DNA of 11,661 nt from positions 1-11,661 of the forward strand of contig JAUWZL010000015.1 in NCBI GenBank assembly GCA_030615305.1. Reading direction: 5' to 3'. The notes below the pieces were generated by a model. The model saw only the letters and a program-made list of their open reading frames with translations. It ran no database searches and was not told where the DNA came from. The position numbers were made by a program, and so were the translations under genes. The stretch is from Dehalococcoidia bacterium (lineage in GTDB: Bacteria; Chloroflexota; Dehalococcoidia; Dehalococcoidales; JAUWZL01). Of the stretch, positions 6,222-11,661 are shown piece after piece (the stretch's first letter is position 1; every line of letters starts with the position of its first letter).

Positions 6222-6240
6222 TAAGGTTAGCCTAATAATC
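6222..6240 (-). promoter_or_regulatory. DtxR-type operator 2, just downstream of the transcription start
   Basis: The 19 bases match the DtxR box at 13 positions, including an unbroken run AGGTTAGCCTAA. It would lie about 10-28 bases after the start site. Read on the minus strand, its core ATTATTAGGCTAACC differs from the operator 1 core at two of 15 positions. The two sites are therefore inverted copies flanking the core promoter. Confidence 0.65.
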
Positions 6241-6250
6241 ATATAAGGGC

Positions 6251-6264
6251 AACCTATAAGGTAA
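6251..6264. promoter_or_regulatory. Possible third regulator half-site pair
   Basis: AACCTATAAGGTAA holds ACCT and AGGT arms around a three-base centre. These are the arms of a DtxR box but turned outward, so it is a weaker candidate than the two boxes upstream. Confidence 0.25.
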
Positions 6265-6319
6265 AGTACATTTAAGGAGCCTTCAAACATCGACAGCCAA
6301 AGAAATGAGGAGGCAGGAA

Positions 6320-6449
6320 ATGGCCACTAAGCGGCTAAGTGAATTAAAGCCCAAAGAGAAAGGCAGGGTTATTAAGGTGGCTGGTAAAGGGATACAACCT
6401 GACCCTACGCAAGGAAGAGGCGTCCAATATCCAGGTGGAGGTTATCTAG
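6320..6449 (+). pseudogene. feoA with internal deletion and frameshift
   Basis: The ATG at 6320 follows GAGGAGG and opens MATKRLSELKPKEKGRVIKV, a typical FeoA beginning. At residue 24 the reading becomes unlike FeoA and runs to a TGA at 6461-6463. In the next frame, from 6390 to a TAG at 6447-6449, lies GYNLTLRKEEA...VEVI, a typical FeoA C-terminus. Compared with the intact feoA next door, about 32 central residues (the RRLxDMGLxPG core) are missing and the two halves are out of frame, so a deletion of roughly 95-100 bp, not a multiple of three, occurred at AAAGGG (6386-6391). As written, the 47-residue product overlaps the next start (TTATGATG) and may survive only as a coupling leader. FeoA normally helps FeoB import Fe(II). 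Assembly collapse is the main alternative. Confidence 0.75.
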
Positions 6450-6459
6450 GGAGAGCTTT

Positions 6460-6684
6460 ATGATGCCACTAAGTATGGTTTCACCGGGAGAGCTTGTTCA
6501 GGTGGCCGCTGTAAGAGCCGGCTGGGGACTTCAGAGGAGGCTGGCTGACATGGGGCTCACCCCGGGTGTTCAGGTCAGGGTTGTAAATAGTCAGCGGCCT
6601 GGCCCAGTGGTCATTGAGGTCAGAGGCTCAAGGCTGGCACTGGGTCAAGGTTTAGCTCATAAAATCATGGTTAAGCAACCATGA
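6460..6684 (+). CDS. feoA: FeoA, ferrous iron transport accessory protein
   Basis: A 74-residue SH3-like cytoplasmic protein of the usual FeoA length. It has LSMVSPGELVQVAAV, then the family core LQRRLADMGLTPGVQVRVV and the closing VIEVRGSRLALGQGLAHKIMV. FeoA proteins act with FeoB in Fe(II) uptake. Two ATG codons are adjacent (6460 and 6463). AGGGAG (6448-6453) suits either, at 6 or 9 bases. The start overlaps the stop of the frameshifted reading of the feoA remnant, and 13 bases separate its end from feoB, so it is translated in an operon. It is intact, unlike the copy before it, and shares its fold with the C-terminal domain of the divergent regulator. Confidence 0.88.
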   Translation: MMPLSMVSPGELVQVAAVRAGWGLQRRLADMGLTPGVQVRVVNSQRPGPVVIEVRGSRLALGQGLAHKIMVKQP

Positions 6685-6697
6685 AAAGAGGGTAACA

Positions 6698-7372
6698 ATG
6701 ACCCCAAAAGAGATAACCATTGCTCTAGCCGGCAACCCCAACTCAGGCAAGACCACGGTGTTCAATAACCTAACTGGGGCTAAGCAGCACGTGGGCAACT
6801 GGCCTGGAGTAACAGTGGAAAAAAAGGAGGGAAATCTGAGCTTCAAGGGCTATAACATAAGGGTAGTTGACCTCCCCGGCGTCTATAGCCTGACCGCCTA
6901 TTCTCTGGATGAGGTTATTGCCCGGAACTTCGTGGTTGATGAAAACCCGGATGTGGTCGTGGACATCGTGGATGCTTCAAACCTGGAGCGAAACCTCTAT
7001 CTTGCCGTGCAGCTTCTGGAGATGGGGGCAAAGCTGGTAGTGGCCCTCAACATGATGGATGTAGCCCAATCCAGGGGCTACCAGATTGATGTCGCGGAGC
7101 TTTCCCGCCTCCTGGGCGCCCCGGTGGTGCCCATGGTGGCTACTCGCCATCAGGGCACTCAGGAACTATTGGAGACCATAGTTTGCGTCGCCGAAGACAA
7201 GATTCAGGTAAAAGGCTTACGACTTAACTACGGGCGCGAGATGGAGGAGGAGATAGCCAAGCTGGAGGAGATTATTGCCACTGACTCACGTTTTCAGGGG
7301 TACTCTCCACGGTGGCTGGCGGTAAAGCTGCTGGAAGAGGATGAGGAAATAATTAAGAAATTCACGGAGTAA
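6698..7372 (+). CDS. feoB: FeoB N-terminal GTPase part (feoB interrupted by TAA)
   Basis: FeoB is the inner-membrane Fe(II) transporter with a cytosolic G-protein domain. This 224-residue piece has all G motifs: G1 GNPNSGKT (12-19), the switch region GNWPGVTVE, G3 DLPG (58-61), G4 NMMD (118-121) and a G5-like VATRH (147-151). The following helical domain is entered (residues about 165-224) but cut by a TAA at 7370-7372. The transmembrane part continues in the same frame two codons later, so the joined protein would be about 660 residues, the normal length of FeoB. AGAGGG (6687-6692) precedes the ATG by five bases. The piece alone could still bind GTP but has no membrane anchor. Confidence 0.88.
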   Translation: MTPKEITIALAGNPNSGKTTVFNNLTGAKQHVGNWPGVTVEKKEGNLSFKGYNIRVVDLPGVYSLTAYSLDEVIARNFVVDENPDVVVDIVDASNLERNLYLAVQLLEMGAKLVVALNMMDVAQSRGYQIDVAELSRLLGAPVVPMVATRHQGTQELLETIVCVAEDKIQVKGLRLNYGREMEEEIAKLEEIIATDSRFQGYSPRWLAVKLLEEDEEIIKKFTE

Positions 7373-7375
7373 ATA

Positions 7376-8686
7376 TTGGATAGAGGAGAAGTCCTTAAGG
7401 CTAAAGACAGAAGCCTGGCCCATTTGAGAAGTGTATACGGGGACGAAGCTGAGACGGTAATCGCTGATGCCAGGTACGGCTTCATCAGCGGACTGATGAA
7501 GGACGTGCTTAAGAAGCCAGCTATTGAAAGACCGAGGCTTTCTGACAGAATTGACAAAATGGTCCTTAACCGCTGGCTGGGCATTCCCATATTCGCCGTT
7601 ATTCTTTTTGGACTTTTCCAGCTCGCCTTTACCCTATCTATACCCTTCATGGACTGGATCAATGAAGGCTTTGGCTGGCTAGGCGGGCTGGCCTCAGGTG
7701 TATCTCCAGACTGGCTGGGCTCTCTTGTTGCTGATGGCATTATCGGTGGGGTAGGCACGGTTATATCCTTTGTTCCGGTGATATTTCTTCTCTATTTGGG
7801 ACTCTCCATACTTGAAGACAGCGGCTATCTGGCCCGGGCCGCCTTTATCATGGACCGGCTCATGCACCGGATAGGGCTACATGGCAGGTCATTCGTCCCC
7901 CTGGTACTGGGCTTTGGCTGCAGTGTGCCGGCAATCATGGCTGCCAGGACAATAGAGAATCCAAAGGACAGGTTGGTCACTATTATGGTTACCCCCCTGA
8001 TGTCCTGCGGTGCCCGGCTGCCCATCTACGTTCTTTTTGCCGGTGCCTTTTTTACCGCCTATCAGGGACTGGTGATTTTCTCCATGTATGTCATAGGTAT
8101 ATCACTGGCTATTCTATTTGCCTGGTTTTTCCGTAAGAGACTGGTCAGGGGTGAGAGTGGCCACTTTGTCATGGAGCTTCCTCCCTATCGCCTGCCTACC
8201 ATCACCAGTGTTGTTACCCACACCTGGCAGCGGGTTTGGGCATTTCTGGTGCGGGCGGGGACAATCATATTTTTGGCAGTGGTGCTTTTCTGGCTGCTGG
8301 ACTATATAGGGGCGATGGAGCCGATAGGCAAAGCCATTGCCCCCATATTCAGCCCGGCCGGTTTCGGCCAGTGGCAGGCTTCGGCAGCCCTGATATTCGG
8401 CGTCCTAAGTAAAGAAGTAGTGGTTGGCACCTTTGGCACCCTGTTTGCTGTCGGCGAGGGGGCTCTGGGCGGAACCATTGCCACCCAGTTGGGTTGGACG
8501 CCGCTTATTGCCTTTGCCTTTATGGCTATGTGCCTGATCTATATTCCCTGTGTCGCCACCATTGCTACTATCAAGAGAGAAACCAACTCATGGAAGTGGA
8601 CAGGTTTTGTTGTTGGTTATACACTGTTACTGGCCTGGACTGTAGCTGTACTTATCTATCAAATCGGCAGCTTGTTCATTTCATAG
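7376..8686 (+). CDS. feoB: FeoB C-terminal helical/membrane part (feoB interrupted by TAA)
   Basis: This 436-residue frame directly continues the upstream piece. Residues 1 to about 60 are the rest of the helical domain (DARYGFISGLMKDVLK). From about 65 onward comes the polytopic membrane domain with the two Gate motifs: GFGCSVPAI (179-187, C182) and IPCVATIATIKRE (390-402, C392). It also has LEDSGYLARAAFIMDR, SCGARLPIY (C211) and SKEVVVGTFGTLF. All family landmarks are intact and no further stop or shift occurs. The TTG at 7376 has GGAG (7366-7369) six bases upstream, overlapping the upstream stop, so coupled re-initiation is plausible; TTG is also the start of the regulator gene nearby. Either a nonsense mutation or a working two-chain FeoB. 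Confidence 0.85.
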   Translation: MDRGEVLKAKDRSLAHLRSVYGDEAETVIADARYGFISGLMKDVLKKPAIERPRLSDRIDKMVLNRWLGIPIFAVILFGLFQLAFTLSIPFMDWINEGFGWLGGLASGVSPDWLGSLVADGIIGGVGTVISFVPVIFLLYLGLSILEDSGYLARAAFIMDRLMHRIGLHGRSFVPLVLGFGCSVPAIMAARTIENPKDRLVTIMVTPLMSCGARLPIYVLFAGAFFTAYQGLVIFSMYVIGISLAILFAWFFRKRLVRGESGHFVMELPPYRLPTITSVVTHTWQRVWAFLVRAGTIIFLAVVLFWLLDYIGAMEPIGKAIAPIFSPAGFGQWQASAALIFGVLSKEVVVGTFGTLFAVGEGALGGTIATQLGWTPLIAFAFMAMCLIYIPCVATIATIKRETNSWKWTGFVVGYTLLLAWTVAVLIYQIGSLFIS

Positions 8687-8699
8687 TATAGCTAGAACG

Positions 8700-8723
8700 G
8701 GCAGGGGGTAGAATCAACCTGCC
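8700..8723 (+). repeat. Small GC-rich hairpin between feoB and rubrerythrin
   Basis: GGCAGG (8700-8705) pairs with CCTGCC (8718-8723) around a 12-base loop. There is no T-run after it, so it is not a classical terminator. It may stabilise or attenuate the operon message. Confidence 0.3.
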
Positions 8724-8755
8724 GGGTGGGGTGGCAATGAAAAAGGAGGTGCCTG

Positions 8756-9133
8756 ATGTTAAAAACGGACGACAACTTAAAGATCGCCTTTGCCAATGAA
8801 AGCCAGACCAATATTGAATATTTGGCCTACGCTCACAAGGCCATAGATGAGGGGTTGATGGCGATAGCCCAGCTTTTTCGTGAGGCGGCCGGGGCAGAAA
8901 TAGTCCATGCCCTAAGTCATCTCAAGGCTATGGGCGTGATTAAGACGACAAAGGGAAACCTTAGAGAGGCTGCTGAAGGGGAAGACCTTGAAATCCTGTC
9001 AATGTATCCCAAGTTTATTGAGGAAGCAGAAAGCGAAGGAAGAGAAGAGGCCGCCAAGTCTTTTAGCATAGCCTTTGAAAGGGAGAAGCACCACCGGGCG
9101 ATGTTTCGTGAGGCTCTCAAGCGTCTGGATTGA
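8756..9133 (+). CDS. Rubrerythrin-like diiron protein without rubredoxin domain
   Basis: Rubrerythrins are cytoplasmic four-helix-bundle diiron proteins that reduce hydrogen peroxide in anaerobes. This 125-residue protein carries the expected ligands: E15 (FANES), E48 and H51 (ExxH), E94 of EAESEG, and E110 with H113 (EKHH). The MYPKF segment before the second helix pair is also typical. The C-terminal CxxC rubredoxin domain of classical rubrerythrin (about 190 residues) is absent and the protein contains no cysteine, so electrons must come from elsewhere. A very strong AAGGAGGTG sits five bases before the ATG. It follows feoB by 69 bases on the same strand. Iron uptake together with peroxide removal makes sense for limiting Fenton chemistry. 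Confidence 0.85.
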   Translation: MLKTDDNLKIAFANESQTNIEYLAYAHKAIDEGLMAIAQLFREAAGAEIVHALSHLKAMGVIKTTKGNLREAAEGEDLEILSMYPKFIEEAESEGREEAAKSFSIAFEREKHHRAMFREALKRLD

Positions 9134-9149
9134 CAAAGGAGCCATCTAT

Positions 9150-9884
9150 ATGGAAGCGGCAGTCATTTCCGAAAAAGGAATCAGGCGTGAAATGGAAGAT
9201 GCCCATTTTCTTGATTTGAATTTTGCTAACAAAGGTTGGGCTTTTGCCGGGATTTATGATGGTCATGGTGGTAAGTTGGCGGCAAAATATGCCTCCGAAA
9301 GATTACATCAAATATTCTTACAAGGTTTGCTTTCCGGTTTCTCACCCCAGGAAGCTTTCATTAAGGGTTACCAACTAGTCTCTGAAGAGTTGAAAACACA
9401 GGATTCAGGGACAACGGCGGTTAATTGCCTAATTAAAGCGAGGCAAATTTTTACTGCCAATGTCGGGGATGCCAGAGCCATTGTTATTAGTGACCAAGGA
9501 CTTCGTCAGCTGACCGTTGACCATAGATTGGATAACTTGATAGAGAGACAGAGGATTGAGGAGATGGGTGGCCAGATTAGGTACCCCTATGCCTGCCGGG
9601 GGCACCAGGGGTTGATGCCCACCAGGACTATCGGTGACCAGTACTTTAAGAACATCGGCATTATCGCCACGCCATCGGTGAGTGAGTATAAGATTTCACA
9701 AGACGATTTGATTTTACTAATGGCCTGCGACGGATTATTTGATGTCATGACCAGTGAAGAAGCTGCCGATTTTGCTAGAAGATTTCCTCAGCCCGAGACC
9801 TTGCTGGAAGTATTAAAAACCGAGGTTTTAGTTAACCGCCTGGGCACCGATAACCTCACCATGATTGCGTTTTCCCTCAGGTAG
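9150..9884 (+). CDS. PP2C-family serine/threonine phosphatase
   Basis: A 244-residue single-domain metal-dependent phosphatase that removes phosphate from Ser/Thr. Motifs in order: RREMEDAH (R13, E16, D17), YDGHGG (D37), SGTTA (86-90), NVGDARA (104-110), LTVDH (121-125), TRTIGD (158-163), ACDGLFDVM (D194) and GTDNLT (D234). D37, D194 and D234 are the metal-binding aspartates. The RxxMED form is the one seen in eukaryotic-type PP2Cs. There is no membrane or sensor domain. The frame is open from 9075, inside the rubrerythrin gene, but AAAGGAG eight bases before the ATG at 9150 and the family N-terminus fix that start. It follows rubrerythrin by 16 bases, so it belongs to the same transcript. 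No partner kinase is in the window; its target is unknown. Confidence 0.9.
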   Translation: MEAAVISEKGIRREMEDAHFLDLNFANKGWAFAGIYDGHGGKLAAKYASERLHQIFLQGLLSGFSPQEAFIKGYQLVSEELKTQDSGTTAVNCLIKARQIFTANVGDARAIVISDQGLRQLTVDHRLDNLIERQRIEEMGGQIRYPYACRGHQGLMPTRTIGDQYFKNIGIIATPSVSEYKISQDDLILLMACDGLFDVMTSEEAADFARRFPQPETLLEVLKTEVLVNRLGTDNLTMIAFSLR

Positions 9885-9934
9885 CTCATAGTCTACCAAA
9901 TTCAAACGGAACTTTCTCTAACAGGCTAGTGTGC

Positions 9935-9963
9935 TTGCCCTTGACATTTGTCTGGACTAGAAT
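9935..9963 (+). promoter_or_regulatory. Candidate promoter for the RtcA gene
   Basis: TTGCCC (9935-9940) and TAGAAT (9958-9963) are 17 bases apart, giving a start near 9970, twenty bases before the ATG at 9990. A perfect TTGACA at 9941-9946 lies between them but has no -10 at a workable distance. Confidence 0.45.
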
Positions 9964-9989
9964 GGATGAGGTTTTACAAGAGGAAAACA

Positions 9990-11039
9990 ATGATTCGCAT
10001 TGATGGCTCGGCAAGGTCAGGAAGCGGCACCCTCCTGCGATACGCAGTAGCCCTGTCTTCCCTGCTTGGTGAAGGGCTGTATATAAACAATATCAGGGCG
10101 AAGAGGGCTAAGCCAGGGCTGCGGCCTCAGCACCTTGCCTCGGTGACCGCCTGTGCCCAGATGTGTGCCGCCCATGTTGATGGGGCGGTAGTAAACTCCA
10201 GGGAGCTAACCTATATACCAGGTGGCAGAATAAGGGGTGGCTATTACCAGTGGCAAATTGGCACCGCAGGCTCAACTACCCTGCTGGTAATGACCCTGCT
10301 CCCCCTTGCCCTCTTTGCCCAAGAGGAAACTGAGTTAAGGATATCAGGCGGGCTCTTTCAAGACTTCGCCCCCTCGGCTTACCACATGCAGCACGTGTTA
10401 TTCCCCACTTTGGCCAAGATGGGCATCCAGGCAGAGCTGGCAGTAATTCGTCCCGGTTACGTCCCCACCGGTGGTGGTATCATTCAGGTCAATATAAAGC
10501 CGGTGGCTAGCAGCCTAAAGCCTTTGAAGCTGCTCAAGCAGGGCAAGGTCAATAGATTGAGTGGGCTTGCCCTTTCATCCCACTTGAAAGAGCGCCGGGT
10601 TAGCCAGAGGATGGCACAAGAATGCCAGAAACTCCTTGCCCGGAAGGGCTATCAGGCTCAGATTGAAACCCTGTATGATGAAACTGCCCCGCAATCGGGG
10701 GCGAGTCTAGCCCTGTGGGCCGAAACCGATTCCGGTTGCTTATTGGGCTCCGACCAGGCTGGTAAGAGGGGGCGAAGCTCCGAGGAGATTGGCCGGTATG
10801 TGGCTCAAAGCCTGCTAGATGACTTGGCAACTGGTGCCACTGTTGATAGGTACCTGGCAGACCAGTTGATTATCTATGCTGCCCTGGCTAAGGGAACCAC
10901 GGAATACATCATACCTCGCCTTACCGAGCATGTGGATGCCAACCTCTGGCTGGTGGGGAAGTTGGGCGCTCAGGTCCGGCTTGAAGGTGATACTTTGCAC
11001 ATAGAGGGGCTGGGTTATGCCCGGCGGTCATGGGGCTAA
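9990..11039 (+). CDS. rtcA: RNA 3'-terminal phosphate cyclase (RtcA family)
   Basis: RtcA uses ATP to turn an RNA 3'-phosphate into a 2',3'-cyclic phosphate through a histidine-AMP intermediate. This 349-residue protein has the family landmarks: an N-terminal MIRIDGS, KPGLRPQHL (41-49), IGTAGSTTL (90-98), the signature RPGYVPTGGG (154-163), YLADQL (288-293), and TEHVDAN (312-318), where H314 should be the nucleotidylated histidine. The N-terminal loop usually reading GEGGGQ is RSGSGT here, so the conserved glutamate is serine (S10). The frame is open from a TTG at 9948, but AAGAGG before the ATG at 9990, the family N-terminus and the promoter position favour 9990. No rtcB or rtcR neighbour is seen. 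RtcA versus an RCL1-like divergent member cannot be settled by eye, but the catalytic histidine favours a cyclase. Confidence 0.85.
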   Translation: MIRIDGSARSGSGTLLRYAVALSSLLGEGLYINNIRAKRAKPGLRPQHLASVTACAQMCAAHVDGAVVNSRELTYIPGGRIRGGYYQWQIGTAGSTTLLVMTLLPLALFAQEETELRISGGLFQDFAPSAYHMQHVLFPTLAKMGIQAELAVIRPGYVPTGGGIIQVNIKPVASSLKPLKLLKQGKVNRLSGLALSSHLKERRVSQRMAQECQKLLARKGYQAQIETLYDETAPQSGASLALWAETDSGCLLGSDQAGKRGRSSEEIGRYVAQSLLDDLATGATVDRYLADQLIIYAALAKGTTEYIIPRLTEHVDANLWLVGKLGAQVRLEGDTLHIEGLGYARRSWG

Positions 11040-11233
11040 TCTAGGCTTAATTGCCTGAAATAAAAGTCCTTGTTTCCATTGTTGACGCCAAATTCAAGAC
11101 CTTCGGCTGCGGAGCGAAAAGAGGGAACTCCCAAATCGGGTCATGGAGTCCGATGTTTGCATTATGTTTCACCTTTTATTGCGGTTGGCCGAATAATATA
11201 TTTGCCACTTAAGCAGGTTGTCGCCCGGCTTTA

Positions 11234-11261
11234 TGGAGCGGGTGATGGGTTTCGAACCAAT
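11234..11261 (-). other. 3' fragment of a tRNA-Gly gene, probable attachment-site scar
   Basis: Read on the minus strand: a T-arm with TTCGAAA loop (stem ATTGG/CCCAT, one mismatch), then the 3' acceptor strand CACCCGC, discriminator T and CCA. The acceptor strand with T73 and encoded CCA matches bacterial tRNA-Gly. The pairing 5' strand GCGGGTG, a D-arm and an anticodon arm are absent from the bases further upstream on that strand (up to about 11330), so the gene is not complete. Integrases that use tRNA 3' ends leave such fragments at one end of the inserted element. Confidence 0.6.
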
Positions 11262-11317
11262 AAATGCCGATGGTTACCTTTTCACCATGAATTTTATAAG
11301 AAAACTATGGAATAAAC

Positions 11318-11345
11318 TTGAAGTACTTGACAGGAGTGGTATAAT
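11318..11345 (+). promoter_or_regulatory. Sigma-70-like promoter in the right intergenic region
   Basis: TTGAAG (11318-11323) and a perfect TATAAT (11340-11345) are 16 bases apart. A perfect TTGACA at 11327-11332 is too close to this -10 to serve it. Transcription would begin near 11352 and could run about 310 bases to the terminator at the window edge. Confidence 0.45.
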
Positions 11346-11617
11346 AACCTGTAGTCAATATACAGATACCCATATACGTATACGAGTTACTTAAAAAGAT
11401 ATCAATAATTATTTCGTTTCGCTCATTAAGATTTAAGCATCCTGCTAAAGTAGAGTGTTATAGAACCCTTCCCCAAAAGGGATAGGTTATGAAGAGGAAA
11501 TGTTTACAGTATAGTGGTATATTCTTCGGCAAAACCAATCGAGCTGAGACTGATTGCCAGCCCCAACCCATAGAGAGAAGCGTGTCCTTTCCTTATCTAC
11601 AGGAACCTAATAAAACC

Positions 11618-11661
11618 AAGGGCTCAGAAAATGCCATCCAGGCAAATTCTTGAGCCCTTTT
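11618..11661 (+). terminator. Rho-independent terminator with structured long stem
   Basis: AAGGGCTCA (11618-11626) pairs perfectly with TGAGCCCTT (11651-11659), and the sequence ends in TTTT at the window edge. Inside, GAA pairs with TTC, an AA/AA internal loop follows, then TGCC (11632-11635) pairs with GGCA (11641-11644) around the loop ATCCA. The nested pairing makes chance unlikely. More T residues may follow outside the window. Confidence 0.75.

Larger units (their letters stand above)
11040..11661. other. Non-coding stretch with tRNA scar and possible small-RNA unit
   Basis: No convincing protein gene is seen in these 622 bases. The 81-codon frame at 11070-11315 has a composition unlike its neighbours, starts with TTG without a ribosome-binding site, and translates through the tRNA fragment. 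What can be supported is the tRNA-Gly 3' fragment (11234-11261), an AT-rich tract from about 11280 to 11460 containing a 10-bp palindrome TATACGTATA (11373-11382), a promoter (11318-11345), a small hairpin CCCTT/AAGGG (11466-11481) and a structured terminator at the window edge. Confidence 0.5.

Noticed and set aside
9880..9897. Hairpin GGTAG/CTACC over the PP2C stop codon
   Set aside because: Only five pairs, no T-run afterwards; not enough for a terminator.
11044..11057. AGGC/GCCT hairpin just after the RtcA gene
   Set aside because: Four to five pairs and no T-run; too weak.
11070..11315. 81-codon frame after RtcA
   Set aside because: TTG start without a ribosome-binding site, and its GAGDGFRTN segment is the translation of a tRNA gene end read on the wrong strand, a known source of false proteins.
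11489..11653. 54-codon frame starting MKRKCLQYSG
   Set aside because: Its stop codon lies in the right arm of the terminator stem and its last dozen codons form the hairpin; the ribosome-binding site is weak. More likely part of a non-coding transcript.
1..11661. CRISPR array, IS element or transposase
   Set aside because: No short direct repeats with spacers, no terminal inverted repeats and no transposase motif were seen. The only tandem repeats are coding repeats within 2248-3783.

Overview
The window looks like the chromosome of an anaerobic bacterium of moderate GC content. It has Shine-Dalgarno sites of the GGAGG type, several sigma-70-like promoters (one with perfect TTGACA and TATAAT hexamers 17 bp apart), GTG and TTG starts, and a CCA-encoded tRNA end. 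The gene content (DtxR/FeoA/FeoB iron uptake, a short rubrerythrin, RtcA, a tubulin-superfamily protein) gives an impression of Chloroflexota/Dehalococcoidia. That placement is an inference, not shown by the sequence.

Left part (1-2006): the start of a small membrane protein leaving the window on the minus strand; a RimK-type ATP-grasp ligase on the plus strand with its own promoter; and, convergent with it, a small zincin-type metallopeptidase with HExxH.

Middle (2146-5146): a 597-residue Ala/Glu/Lys/Ser-rich helical protein built on a 25-residue repeat, convergent with a tubulin/FtsZ/CetZ-like GTPase of 391 residues. Both are stand-alone genes with about 30 bp between their ends. They could belong to one cytoskeletal system, but only proximity says so.

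Iron block (5278-9884): a DtxR-family metalloregulator with a C-terminal FeoA-like domain is divergent from an operon read as broken feoA, intact feoA, feoB in two pieces, rubrerythrin and a PP2C-family phosphatase. The operon promoter is consensus and is bracketed by two inverted DtxR-type boxes. The first feoA has lost its middle (roughly 95-100 bp, with a frameshift). feoB is cut by a single in-frame TAA, followed at once by a TTG start with a correctly spaced Shine-Dalgarno site. The block is either decaying or has become a two-polypeptide FeoB.

Right part (9935-11661): an RtcA-type RNA 3'-phosphate cyclase with its own promoter and an altered N-terminal nucleotide loop, then about 620 bp without a convincing protein gene. 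This last stretch holds a minus-strand fragment of a tRNA-Gly 3' end, which looks like an attachment-site scar, then an AT-rich tract, a promoter, and a structured terminator at the window edge. These may delimit a small RNA.
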